NCBI GenBank assembly: GCA_032988165.1
Contig: JANTQF010000281.1
Coordinates: 1 to 46,559 of the forward strand
DNA from: Emmonsiellopsis sp. PD_33
Lineage: Eukaryota > Ascomycota > Eurotiomycetes > Onygenales > Ajellomycetaceae
Direction of reading: 5' to 3'
Length of the DNA stretch: 46,559 bases
This document shows positions 33,735-46,068 of the stretch, piece after piece (position 1 is the first letter of the stretch; every line of letters begins with the position of its first letter). A model generated the notes under the pieces. It saw only the letters and a program-made list of their open reading frames with translations. It did no database searches and was not told the DNA's origin. The translations under genes and the position numbers were made by a program.

Positions 33735-34022
33735 ACGCTGCATCCAAGTCAAATTGGACAGGAAACTAAACTACCAATTGCCAAAGGGCGTAGTTTGTTG
33801 CTAGTTCCATCCCCGGCATCCATTTTTGCGATTGGGAGTCATCGCCGAACAACCCAGCAATCCGGCCGACCCCCCCCCCCCCAACTCGGCTATTTTTCCC
33901 CCCCCTCGACGACGAGAGGAACTCTCAACATTAACTTATCTTTCTGGACCTGATTTCTACAACGAATATCAAACCATTCTCAAGAACCCCGCCATCGGTG
34001 ACATACCCTGCCATCCATCACC

Positions 34023-36109
34023 ATGTCTCCCCCTGCCGCTGTCGGTATCGACTCAGGGGATGCAAACAATGGAACTCCCGAGCCATTGACTATCAGCGGT
34101 GTTCAAGCTCGGCGGGCTAAGACCAAGGTTCCAACCGGTGTTGCTGCTGCTTCAAGCAGTGACATGTTCAAAAGTGCGGTATGTTGTCTATCTTTTAGAG
34201 AACCTACAAGAGTGCCAAGATGGAGACGGAATGGACGAATTCTGGCAGAAAACACTTGCACAGTCCTTCTGGAGATGGATACGTACATAGGCTAACATAG
34301 AAATTCAAACAGGCATGTTTCACTAAGCCGAAAGCAAAGCGCTTCGACCGTGAGTTCCAATCCCCGAAAGCGCAGTTGGGTTGATCTGACCTTGTATCTG
34401 TAGACCTTTTATCTGTCGAGAGCAAATCTCGGAAGGTAAGTTGAAACCTTGCCCTATTATATAAATTGAAGGTGTTGCTAAGACCACCGGCAGGGCTCGT
34501 CGTTGAAACAAGCTGCTCAATATCTTAAGAAGCCTGGTACGAGTCATGTTGCTATTACCACGCGAAAAACACGATATTAACAACTAGATTAGGCCTTATC
34601 TCCCTGGGAGGAGGGCTTCCCTCGTCCGAAAACTTTCCGTTCGAATCCATTTCTGCCAAAATCCCTACCCCACCGCATTTCTCAGAACAAGGGACAGTTG
34701 AAAAGGGGCAGGTTGTAACCGCTGGGAAATATGATATTAGAAATGGGAAGAGTGATTTGGGTTTGTTTACTCTAGAATATCCTTGGGTGATTGCTACATT
34801 CTAACCACTTTCACATAGACTTGGAGGTGATGTTGAATTACGGTCAGTCAGTCGGGGCTGCTCCTATGCTGCGATTTGTTACCGAGCATACCGAGGTAGG
34901 CGGCCATTGAATGCTCCCCTATCACGCTATCTAATGACCTTGATAGATTGTACACAATCCTCCCTATTCCGATTGGCACTGTGCTCTGACCGCCGGAAGC
35001 ACATCCGCCTGGGACATGACGCTACGTATGTTCTGTGAGCGAGGCGATTATGTCCTAGCGGAAGAATATACATTCGCCACCGCTCTGGAGGCCTGCTACC
35101 CCCTAGGTCTACATATTGCATCCGTCAAGATGGACGACCAAGGTCTCCTCCCCGAATCCCTCGACGAAGTGCTGAGCAACTGGGATGAGGCTGCCAGAGG
35201 AGCCCGCAAGCCTTTCCTCCTCTACATGATTCCCTCAGGGCAGAATCCTACCGGCGCCACACACGGCCTCGAGAGGAGAAAGAACGTCTACAAGGTCGCG
35301 CAGAAACACGACGTTTTCATCGTCGAGGACGAACCATATTTCTTCCTTCAGATGCAGCCATATAAGGGGGCTAATAACCCCCCGGACCCGCCCCCAGCTT
35401 CCCACGACGCCTTCTTGAAAACATTGATCCCCTCCTATCTCAGCATAGATACCGACGGCCGTGTTTTGCGCCTGGAATCATTCTCCAAGGTCATCTCTCC
35501 CGGCTCAAGAGTCGGCTGGGTCGTCGGCTCCGAACAAATCGTCGACCGCTACATCAGACATTCGGAATTCTCCACGCAATGCCCAAGCGGCATGGCGCAG
35601 ATGATCCTTTACAAGCTCCTAGATGAGGGCTGGGGCCATGAGGGGTATTTCGACTGGCTTATAAACATCCGGATGGAATATACGAGTCGGAGAAATACCA
35701 TGCTGGAAGCTTGCGAAAAGCATCTCCCCACCAACGTGGCGAGCTGGAATCCGCCGGCTGCGGGGATGTTTGTATGTTTTTTACCCCTCCCCTTACCCCC
35801 CCCATATTGTTAACACCATTGAACTAACGACGGGAACAAAAAAAGCACTGGATCAAAATCGACTGGCGCCAGCACCCGGGCGTCCGCGAAGGCAAGGACC
35901 TCGCAGCCATCGAACATGCGATCTTCATGGCTGTCATTGACAAGGGCGCCCTCGTCACGCCTGGCAGCTGGTTTGTAGCAGACAAGTCTTTGCCGCAGAC
36001 GGATATGTTCTTCCGCGCTACATTTGCTGCTGCCCCTGCTGACAAGATCAATGAGGCTATTCGGAGACTGGGGGTTGCGTTGAGGGAGGAGTTTAAGCTG
36101 GAGGGGTAG
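34023..36109 (+). CDS. ARO8: Aromatic amino-acid aminotransferase, Aro8 type
   Basis: A PLP enzyme of fold type I (class I/II) that interconverts aromatic amino acids or 2-aminoadipate with their 2-oxo acids; ARO8 homologues serve Phe/Tyr synthesis and lysine metabolism. Eight exons: 34023-34178, 34313-34349, 34404-34435, 34494-34536, 34593-34760, 34819-34895, 34947-35771 and 35846-36109, all joined in frame to about 533 residues. Visible landmarks: GLISLGGGLPSSENFP, YDIRNGKSDLDLEVMLNYGQ, LTAGSTSAWDM, PSGQNPTGA, VEDEPYFFLQ, and RLESFSKVISPGSRVGW with the Schiff-base Lys at about 352; near the end FFRATFAAA holds the substrate-carboxylate Arg. The N-terminal ~50 residues are a low-complexity extension. 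Substrate preference cannot be read from sequence. Confidence 0.94.
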
Positions 36110-38417
36110 ACTGGGGGGGGGGGTTATATATTGTCGACCGACTTGGGTGGTTACTATTTACTATTTAGGGGTTTTTTCGTGCCTATGCGTATTATTTTAT
36201 TTTTATTTTTCTTTTGATTTGAGTTAGATGTTTTGAAACGTCAATTTAATTTGAAAGATTTGAGTAGATAGTTTAATAAAGCTATATATATCTAGACGTT
36301 ATATACACTCAACGTTCATAACCTAGCTACCTAACTACAAAAAGTATATATCCCACCCCTCCCCACCCGTTACCCATCTCACCGCCCCGTCCCGCCCCGT
36401 CCCACCTAGATATATCCTTCGCAACGCCGCGGAAACCACTCGTCGCATCGCATTGCCCAGTGTATTTATTCCCCGCGCCCTTGCCCGCGGGCCGTCCCGA
36501 CGGTTTTGTCAGCCGTGTTCGGGGTGCCGCCGACTGCCCTGTCCGCTGAGCGCTGGCGGTCTTTACGACGCCGCTGAGGAGACGAGGTTGTCCAGGGTGG
36601 TGGGGAGGTTGGAGTTTAGGGTGGGTTTTCTTGTGCGGGGAGGGAGTGGGTGTTGATAGAGAGGGAGGGTTGATGGTTGGCTAGATTGGAATGAGGTGAG
36701 GTCGTTTTTGAAACTTGGAGGGATGGGTTTATTATGGTGTTTCTATTTCTGAGATTGGAGGGGATCTGCTTTTTTTTATATCTGTTATTAAAGCTGGAGA
36801 ATGTCAATACGTCAATACTACTAGTAGTACTAATCACTGGCATTCTTGTTCATGGGTCAGTTAGCGTCATGGGGTCGACAAATGCCTGTTTTCAAATGCC
36901 AGTTTCAAATAGTACCATCGTGGTGATGGAGTATGGGGTAAGTAGGAATAATGTCAAGGGCAAGTCTGGTGGAGCTTCCACCGTGTTTTATTCGTGAGGA
37001 CGAGATGTTGCACCCAACATCAATATCACCGAGAAGTGACGTTGGGATGTGGAGCGGGTGGTGGCTGAGTCTAGCCCAATGGGGAATGTTGTGCCGATCA
37101 AGGTTTAATTTGGTCGTTTCGGATAAACTCAGTCCGCGGCGACTTCCAACGACAATTGAAGATAGAAAAATATACAGGACTGTGTTTCAGGGGGTTTTTG
37201 GAAAGGAATGACGATAACTTATTCATATCTCTTCTCTCTTACTTTCTTTTATTATTCTTTTTACCCCCACGAAGTTACGGAGTAAGGTATTTGAATACCG
37301 TTTTTAGATCTCTTTTTTGTTCCCTCGGTTTCTGTCTCCCTTGTCGCTTTTGGTCAGGCGTGATCTTGTTTTGTTTTCACTCTCTGGTAAGTGGACGGAT
37401 ATGCTTTATATTCCGATATTGGATATCGAGGATAGGATTTCTATAGCCTATTGTTATGTTCGGGGGGATAGAGTACATTCTATGGTCTAAGACCAAGCAT
37501 ATCGGCCTGTAAACCCTATTACCCCTTGGGCAGCCAGCCCGTTAGCGATGTTCAGTCAGTTGCTTGATATGTTGGATACAACATACTAGTTTCCTATCTT
37601 CATATGTTACTACTTTTAATATCTTGAGCTACGGGATAAATCTTGGATCTTTTTGGAGTGGTTGCTGACAATTTCGGCATTATCAGATTCTGCAGCCCCT
37701 GATCCTAGGCCCATGGCATTCTCATGGCCAAAGCTATTCTTCTTGTCTTGCTTGCTAGACCTAGAATTTCATTGAAACACACCGCCTGGTGCCACTAAGC
37801 AACTCCCCCCTGTTTGCGCTCGCCAGCCAGGGCAGAATATCTCCAGGGCAGCCTCTCCCTCTCCCAGTCCAGAACCGGGTGACTCAGCAGTGATTCCCTT
37901 CACAATCTGCTGCTGCTCGGACATACTTCCCAAAGGGGAAACCCCAAAGCTTAAACCAACGCTAGCACCAATCTGTCCAAACCTCCGTCTCTAACCGGCT
38001 GAGGCTCAACCAGCCTGCGATCAGTCCGACGTCGTTTCGTTCTATCTACGCGCGCTCTCTCCCGCAGTTGTGTGTCTGGCTGTGGAGTAGAGCAGCAATT
38101 GACCAGCGTAGGCGTCAGTTGCGTGTAGAGAGGACTGCATCGAGTGGTTGTTTTGCTGTGGCGGCTGTGTTAAGGGGTTAGATTTCGAGCTTCTAGGAGC
38201 TTTAAGGAGGCCGTGCTTGTCGCGCTGTATATCGCATCGAGATACCCTCGCCTCTACTGCCCAAAAGGGAACTGTCTCTCGACCTCGCACGTAAGTTGCT
38301 GCTGTTCCTCATCCTCTCTCTCTTGTCCATCCTCTCTCTACCCTTCATGGCGATGTGTTATCGTCGTCTGCATCGCGCCCTGTCATCGCGGAATCGCACA
38401 CTGTGTAGTTCGTCACT
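36110..38417. other. 2.3 kb intergenic region
   Basis: This holds the 3' UTR of the aminotransferase gene and the long promoter/leader of the kinase gene. Short frames on both strands (36453-36656, 36734-36997, 38042-38290) have no recognisable product. A GTAAGT donor-like sequence at 38291 could mark a spliced leader of the kinase transcript. Confidence 0.45.
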
Positions 38418-41400
38418 ATGGCGTCTCCCAATCTCCGTGTGCGGCGGAACGCCTGCTACGGGTTCGCCCCCAGCTGTCTTTTCCCATCTGCCGTTGGCTG
38501 GCTAGTCCATATTACTGACTCTTGCTTTATTTAGTGCTCAATTCCAGCAGATACTGACAGGAGGGCTTTCTGCCAGTCGTCAGGATATCCGTGCTGCAGG
38601 CGAGTATTTTACGCATAACACCGCTCAGCCTACCAACGACCAAGAAGGGGGGCCCAACGAGCAGAATCTAGGCAGGTTTGGTGTTTATCCAGAACAGCCC
38701 TGTGTAAACCCCTTTCCACCTCAACAAGTTTTCCAGGAGTTTCGTGATCCCCTTCCAGGCCCATCAGACTGGTGGGAAGACGAACAGAGGACCTCTCGCC
38801 TAGCAACCCGTGAACGCACACAGAGGTAATATACGACCCTTTCCCCTATCCGGGGAGCTTAAATTGACAGTATGCTGACCGGGCTACAAATTTAGTCCCG
38901 AACAAGGGCCTACATCGTCTGGTGTTGAACCGTTTCCTACACTCGGCCAAGAATCTAGGCACCCAAGGCGGAACCAGACACAGAAGTACCGTGACATCCT
39001 TGATTATCTCGACTCCGTACCGAGTTTACTCGTCCCCCCCAATTCCCCCAAAACACCGCCACCCGAGGAATCTGCTTCCGATACAGCGCATTGGCCTAGC
39101 TGTTCCCCCCACCGCCCTCGAGGAGGTTCATCAGTCTCATCCCGACCCCGACCAACACTCCGTCGGCCCAGCGTCAATCATTCCCAGTTTTCTAACCAAT
39201 ATCCGGGAAGTCAAGCCAGTGTTCCTCGAGGCCCGCATCGGATCAATCCTCTCACACCGGACTCGAGCTACCTCAACAAGAAATATCCTCCCGGGCCCCA
39301 TTCGCCTCCTGGGGCTTCTGGGTCGGCATATCCGACTCCTAAATCCCCAAGTTTTACCCGTGCCACAAGGAGGAGTACCAAGTCAAGTCACGAGTACAAA
39401 TACAAAGAGACTCTTCTCCCCAGTCCACACGATTTCGAAACATTCAACAAAAGGCATCGATTTGATCCTTTGAACTTCGTTCCCGGCAGCGAAGATACAG
39501 AGAACGACGTACAGGAGTGTTTTCCTCGCCCGCCACCAGTTCTAAGCTCACCCTTTGAAAATCCTACCACAAATCGTCTTAGGGTTACCGAATCATTTCC
39601 TTCCCAGCCCGTCGACACTCCTGATTCCGAGTGCAGCCTAGAAAAGCATTCCGTACCATACTCAGAGCTACCTGTCCATTCAGCTCCCTTACAGAGGAAG
39701 CCCAGACGGAGTATTCGACTTGCTGCGTCGCTGAAAAGACTTTTTATCCCCAAATCCAAAGCTGGTAGCCAGGATTCTACTCCTGTCACTTCTCCTCAGG
39801 AACCCCCACAGCTCCAGCTTGACGAGACTCCCGTTGTCGATCAAGATAAGTGGGTGGAAGAAGCTACTCAACGACTAACGGCTGCGTGCGAAGAGACCCC
39901 GCGACTCCAACTTGACGAGACTCCGCTTATCGATCACGATAAGTGCGATCAAGATAAGTGGGTGGACGAAGCTACTCAACAACTAACAGCTGCGTGCGAA
40001 GAACAAAACGACCCCGATCTCACTATGGAGTACTCAAAGCATCTAGACCCTTCGTCGGCCATGATGGCCATCACTAAACAGAAGTCTGAGGCCATGCGAT
40101 TGGCACGCGAGCAAGCGGCTGCCGTGCAGGAAATGTGCCGTCGAGCGAAAACTGAGCCACCTGCGTACTCTTTCGAGGAACTTATTGGAAAGGGTGCATA
40201 TGGACGGGTGTATAAAGGGTTAGTTGGCCTAATTCTTTGATCAGTATTAAAGGCTTACCCTAACAACGTATTCAATAGTCGCCAACTTCCATCCCAGAAC
40301 CTCGTTGCAATCAAGGTGCTGGAGATTGATACGCTTGATTACAAGTCCATCAGGGATATGAAAGACGAGTCTATCAAGGATTTCGTTCATGAGACAAAGG
40401 TTATGAAGCAGGCCAAGGACGCAGCGGCTAAGAATGTCAATATGCTTATTGAAGCGGTTTCGATCCATTCCCAGCTCTGGCTCGTGTGTGAGTATTGTCC
40501 GGGTGGGAGCGTGAAGACGCTGGTACGTACGCTGTTTCTTTTATGGTTCTCCCTGGTAGTTTACTTTTCAGGGGTATTTTATTTCAGTGTCACTGACAAC
40601 CGATCAGATGCGCGCAACTGGTGACAAGTTGGATGAAAAATTTATTATCCCAATAGCAAGAGAGCTTGCAGAAGGCCTCAGGGCAATCCACGACGCTGGA
40701 ATCATCCATCGGGATGTCAAAGGTATGAAGAACACATTAATCTTAGGCCTATGGCGTATAAATATGGACTAATAATAACCGTCGTTTAGCTGCCAATGTT
40801 TTGATCCATGAAGAAGGTCGCTTGCAGATCTGTGACTTTGGCGTTGCTGGGGTCATTCAGAGCAAGGTAGACAAGCGCTCGACATGGATTGGGACACCAC
40901 ACTGGATGCCTCCTGAGATGTTCCCAAATAGAGGCGGTGGTGAGATGCACCAATATGGAAGTGAAGTAAGTTGTTCTGTTTCTACTAGTACTTTACCAGC
41001 AAGGCCACTGACGCTCTATAGGTTGATGTCTGGGCATATGGCTGCACCCTCTTTGAATGCGCTACAGGCAATCCACCCAATGCCACACTGAGAGAACGTA
41101 TGCAAATTGGGCGACAACTCAACAGATATCCACCAAAGTTAGAAGGTGATGGATACTCGGATGGTTTACGCTCGCTTGTTGGATTTTCCCTTGATTCAGA
41201 TCCTCAAATACGGCCGACGATGCAAACGATTCTCCAACACCCTTACATTGCTGAAACCGCAGAATCCTACCCGACCTCCTCTCTTAGTGAACTGGTCCGG
41301 ATATACTACCAATGGGCTCAGCGTGGTGGACAGAGAATTTCCCTATTCAACCCAGGTGGTGCGGCAGCGGCAGAATTACCAGGTGATGAAGATTCTTTGG

Positions 41401-42866
41401 ATCGCGAAGACTGGAATTTTAGTACGACTGATGGGTTCGAACGGCGCTTCTCTCTCATTGATTTCGACCAACTCTCCGCATCGCTAGCCGATCTTGAAAA
41501 TGACATTACCCCTACCGTTCCCCAGCCCTCAGGTGATACGTTTGATGACACTAGGGATACTGTATTGACTGCAGAGGAGCAGGCCAATTTCGACGAACGC
41601 GTCAAGAGAGGCGCTGCTGCTATGGAGGGGCTATTCGATGATCAGAAGCCAGATTACAGATATGAGACGAAGAACGACTTCGTTCCTGTGGAACAGAATC
41701 AGCGGTTGTCGTCTGATCTCCCACTAAGAACGACCACCGACCGATCCTCCGTTACCTCAACCTTCATCGATCTCAGCCTCGACTCCTTCGATGCTAACCA
41801 TTACGCAGCAGGTTCAGCGTCCAATTACCCGCCTTTTCAACTAGCTGATGCAGACACCATCCGGGCAAATCGATCTAGTAGCCGTCTTACCAGGAATTCG
41901 TCAAACTCTTCAGCAAGTACCAACTCAGGGGAATACCAGCCTCCACGCGGGCCTCGTCCACCGACCATGGAATGGACATTCGCATCAGCAATGGCAGCGG
42001 ATACAGACAACCATCAGGATGAAACCGGACCAGACGATGAGCCACCGCAGCGAGAGAGAAGAGACACCAGGGCGTGGACCTTCCCTGTGATGACTACCGA
42101 AGAAGAGCCGCCCGGTGAGGGATTTGCAGACTACCCCGGCGAAGAAATAGAATCAGCCCGCAGCATTGAACCTGATGACGAAATGACAGTATCCAGAAAC
42201 AATTACCCCCCACTCCAGCACCCAACATATGGCAGGCCACGCGATGACGGTCCTTCGGATTCTCGTCCATCAACAGCGGCATCTTCGCGCTCAGCAGCCT
42301 CGGACGCTGACAACGACCCGTTCAGGTTCGACAGACCAGTCACTCCCACCGGCGACGACCGTAACTCCTCCTTCGACAAGTTCCCTTCCATAGTTGACTC
42401 GTCCGTCTATCCGGAATACGACCTAGGCACGGACCACCCTGCTCCGAGCGGCTACCCCAGCCATCCCTGGCAAGACGACATAGGCGCAACGACCCGCAAC
42501 GGCGCATTCGCCGCCGGTCCGGCCCTACACGCACACACAGCGTCGTCAGCAAGCGCGATAGAGGGTCCCGGCCCGGACATTCACACGATGCCGCCGTTGG
42601 ATGCAGGCATGGATAAGCCTGCATTCGACTTCCCCGCGCCCGTCCCGCCGAGCATGGAGAGTTTGACCGAGGGAGCGAGCGACGAGGTGCTTGCCAGCGA
42701 GCTGGATAGGCTGCTGGGTGATTTTTTGCATGGGCTAGCGATTACCGGGGAAGCTTTGGTGAATACGGATGTGGGGATCGCAGCGGGGGTTGAGAATGGG
42801 AATGGGAATGGGGTTGGTGTAGGGAGGGGGGGTGGGAATCGGCCCGAGCAGATCCATGAGGATTAA
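38418..42866 (+). CDS. STE20/GCK-family Ser/Thr protein kinase with long extensions
   Basis: Seven exons (38418-38461, 38535-38825, 38896-40218, 40279-40522, 40608-40722, 40790-40965, 41022-42866) give about 1345 residues. Residues 1-535 are Pro/Ser-rich and mostly disordered, with a duplicated unit near 465-530. The kinase domain spans about 537-808: GKGAYGRVYKG (Gly loop, 543), VAIK (Lys about 565), HRDVKAAN (Asp about 670), DFGVAG (Asp about 688), STWIGTPHWMPPEM (activation and P+1 loop typical of STE20/GCK kinases) and VDVWAYGCTLFE. The C-terminal ~530 residues are acidic and disordered apart from LSELVRIYYQWAQRGGQRISLFNPGG just after the kinase domain. Related fungal kinases (Sps1/Don3 group) act in morphogenesis, septation or spore formation; the exact pathway is inferred. 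The start MASPNLRVRRNACYG joins through intron 38462-38534. Confidence 0.88.
39813..40003 (+). repeat. Tandem in-frame duplication in the kinase N-terminus
   Basis: Copy 1 (39813-39895) and copy 2 (39904-40003) both encode LQLDETP, D-KW-V and EATQ-LTAACEE. Copy 2 also has a nested 15-base duplication (GATCACGATAAG/GATCAAGATAAG). Both copies stay in frame. Confidence 0.85.
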
Positions 42867-44554
42867 TGGGGTGGAGGTAGGTATGATGCTATACGCACAC
42901 TTTTCGAGATGGAGATCCTGGGATGGATGACGATGACGATATCTGTGACGATTTGACTATGATTTTTTTTTCCCCCGCTGTTTATTATAGGCGACGACCG
43001 CGTTTTTTTCTTTTTTTTCTCGGTTGATTTGATCTGATTTGATCTTCTATGGGTTAATGGGTTCAGGGTTGTGTGGGTTTCCCCCCTTGTTCTTTGTATT
43101 CATGGATTGAGTGAAGTTGCTAGCCATTCTCTTCAAGGCGCTCTATATATTATATTACCACATGACGGGAAAGACCGAAAAAGGGACTGAAGGAAGAGAG
43201 TTTGCATGGATGGCTGGGATTGAGATGGAAGAATTGAGCCATAGTGTGTTGTGCAATGCAGCAGCCCGAACTAAGCTAGGGAACTGCATTGAGTTGAGGA
43301 TTATGTTTGTGTGTGTTTTATGGTTGTCTACTTTGTTCGCATGGGCGTCTGCAGTTGAATTAAACATGGTGATGGGACGGCAGATGGGGTGTTTCCAAGG
43401 TTAATTAATTAAGAGAAATTTAAAATATTCTAAATAAGTGACTAGGTAACTAAATAGCTAGTTAGTTAAGCCAGTTAACTAAATAATTGTAACTAGCATG
43501 CTTAAAAATGGATGAATTGTATCACCATTTCTTTCTCTCCCTTTGCATCCTTCCACCAGACAGACAGACATGTCCTCAAGCCACCAAAAACAACCATCCA
43601 TCCCATCCTGAATATCCCCCCCCCTCCATCGCAATTGCACAACCCACCTGGAATATAAACAAAATGCCCGTCCAATGCCCCCCGTGGAACCCCCATCTGC
43701 ACGCGGTGACACAGTTGAAATCCTTCCTGGCACCAAATTCCCCTTCTCCCCCTTGATCACTAGATAGTCAGATTACACAATGGACGTAATGTGCCTTGCA
43801 TATAACTAATCATCCGGTGTCCCCCAAGTATCTATCCCAGCCTGTACCATGCTTTGCTCTGTATATGAGAATGTAGCACATTTGGCCCCAGCCACCACAA
43901 CCCTCATCATCATCATCATCATCATGATCAATGCGCGTTCGTGTTGGTTGCGTCGTTGCGTTCTCTCCTCATGTATCCCCCCGATATTTATTCCAAGGCG
44001 ACATAGGACTCGATACTTCTCCTTGGGTTTTTCTTTTTCTTTTTCTTTGAAATCCGGTCGCCGGCGGGCCGCGCGGGTTGTTTGATCGTCGATGGATATG
44101 CAACCAGCCAGCTGATATATTTGATTGTGTTGCTGTGTTGCCCATTGCTATATATTGCTCGGATATATAAGATGCGTGCAGCCTTGTGGGATGGGGGTGT
44201 TTAATTTCGCCCGTTTGTTGCGTTTCTTTTTATTTTTTGTATTATTTATCTGTGTTTCGAGGGCTTCCCGGTTTGTTTCTTGATCTGAGATGGGATCTTG
44301 ATATTATTTACCGATCATTCCCTGGTTTCAAGTTTCTTTTCTCCTTTGTTGCTGTTCGTGTCAACCAACACCAACTGGCTGTCTGTCTGTCTCCAACACG
44401 TTGGGCAGAGATTGATTACATTCTTTTGCTTGCTGTTGACGCTCTCCTGATCGTTCTTCTTTCTTTTCATGCCCAATCTCTTGATCATTACTTTCATCCC
44501 CTATCCCCTATCCCCTATCCCAGCCTTCTACGCCCTCGTTCACTCCCATTTGCC
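42867..44554. other. 1.7 kb intergenic region
   Basis: This holds the 3' UTR of the kinase gene and the promoter/leader of the last gene. It contains a CAT trinucleotide run at 43905-43925, T-rich stretches and short frames on both strands without recognisable products. Confidence 0.45.
43905..43925. repeat. (CAT)n microsatellite
   Basis: Seven tandem CAT units lie in the promoter-side region of the last gene, followed by CATGATCA. Confidence 0.8.
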
Positions 44555-46068
44555 ATGTCTCCCGCCATCTGCGATAGTCTGGTCGCATACAGGAAAAACA
44601 ACAGCGCCCTCCAGCTCTCCAAGCCCTCAGAGCAATGGAAGCTTTCGTTGCAGGAGGTCAAGCTGTTGTATCTGCGCCGTCAATACAAACAATGCGCGGC
44701 CCAGTCCACAAAACTGCTGCGTAAAATCGATGACCAGGTTAGATATCATGCCTATATAATTGCTATCGTATTGCTAACAACATCCCCCAGCTGCACGCAA
44801 TCCACAAAGCATTCCTCTATTACTACAGCGCCATCTCCTACGAAGCCCTGGGACGAGGCGCCCACAATTACTCGAGCAACAAACTCCCGCTGCTCAACCT
44901 GGCCCGGGATAACTTCATCGCCTGCAAAGCCTCCCTCGCCGCCGCCCTCGCACCCGCACCACCAGTCGAGAAACGACCACGGCATCAAAGATCTCAGAAT
45001 AACCTCAACAGAAGCCACAACCACGAACACGCGGAGCTGAACGACAAGCGGAAAACATACCCGACGACAACATCCACCGCAAAGCGTCGGCGCGACACTC
45101 CAATCCTCATTGAAAACACAGCCAACCATGCAGCATACACTCTCAGAGCGCCAGCGCAGCAACGCGACACCCCTACGGCGCCACGTCAGGAGAACGAACA
45201 GAAAAACCAAAAGCCAAAACTCATGCCCTCCCCCCTCCGCATCCGCAAAGTCTACAACGATCAAGGCCAATCAATCTTCGCCTACGACCCCCCCTCTCTC
45301 CCGCCCACCAGGCCCCTCCCCCAGCTCCCCTCCGAAGGCCCCCAACGACCCCTCCCCGCGCTTCCCAAACTATCCCCGCCCAGCAATCCCCCGCACACGG
45401 AGGAAGCAGTAATGCAAAAGCCACCCATCCCACCGCCATTCTTTAGACATTCGATCCTTGCATTCTCCCCCTATCCAGCAGGCCCCGGGAATGCCAGCGG
45501 CAACAAAAGCATCAACAACACCAATCTCCCCACAACCCTCCATCCCCTCCTAACCTCCCTCTCTACCCAGCTAGAAGCAAACATAACCACAATCGCCTCG
45601 CTAATCACCAAAGCACACGAGCTCCAGCGCGCCCACAATGCGAGTAAGAAGAATTACCGCCTCGCGTCGTTCTGGAGCTTCACGCCTCATTACACTACTA
45701 CAAATGATCACGATCACGATCATGATAATAATGCTGATGACCACGACTACTACAACCATAACCTAATCGACACCCTCGCTACTACTCCTACTGCTGCTAA
45801 TTACAACAGTCACAATAAAAATAATACTAATGATAACCACCACAACCAACCCACCACCTCAAACCCATACCCATCCACATCCACACCCACATCGACATCC
45901 GAAGAATCCCGCCCCCAGCGCATCGCCCGCCTAAAGGCGGACGGGTGGCGGGGTGTCGGGATAAAGTCGAGAGAGCGCGGGTGGAAGGGCGCGGATTATT
46001 ATGAGCGTGTGTGTAATGCGGCGTTGGCGGAGTTGTATGGGAAGGTGGAGATGGGGTTGATTGGGTGA
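44555..46068 (+). CDS. Conserved-looking protein of unknown function with TPR-like N-terminus
   Basis: I do not recognise a named family. Exon 1 (44555-44737) and exon 2 (44791-46068), joined across intron 44738-44790, give about 486 residues. Residues 1-110 look like paired amphipathic helices with TPR-like spacing (EQWKLSLQEVKLLYLRRQYK, then LHAIHKAFLYYYSAISYEALG and KLPLLNLARDNFIACKASL). The middle is basic, then Pro-rich (PPSLPPTRPLPQLPSEGP). A further helix (LHPLLTSLSTQLEANITTIA) precedes an Asn/Asp/His run (NDHDHDHDNNADDHDYYNHN). The end, ARLKADGWRGVGIKSRERGW through ALAELYGKVEMG, looks structured. Pieces like this occur in uncharacterised fungal proteins; a scaffold role is only a guess. 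The start ATG is at 44555-44557. Confidence 0.72.

Larger units (their letters stand above)
31546..34022. other. Gene-poor region with decayed repeats
   Basis: This contains related segments around 31930-32110, 32430-32680 and perhaps 32770-32835. The frame 31437-31859 on the minus strand is open for 140 residues but has no family signature. The right end (33600-34022) is the promoter and leader of the aminotransferase gene and includes a C-rich run near 33870. Confidence 0.45.

Noticed and set aside
38291..38534. GTAAGT at 38291 as donor of the first coding intron of the kinase gene
   Set aside because: There is no ATG in a compatible upstream frame; the ATG at 38418 with a donor at 38462 gives a clean join. 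The GTAAGT may still serve a spliced leader.
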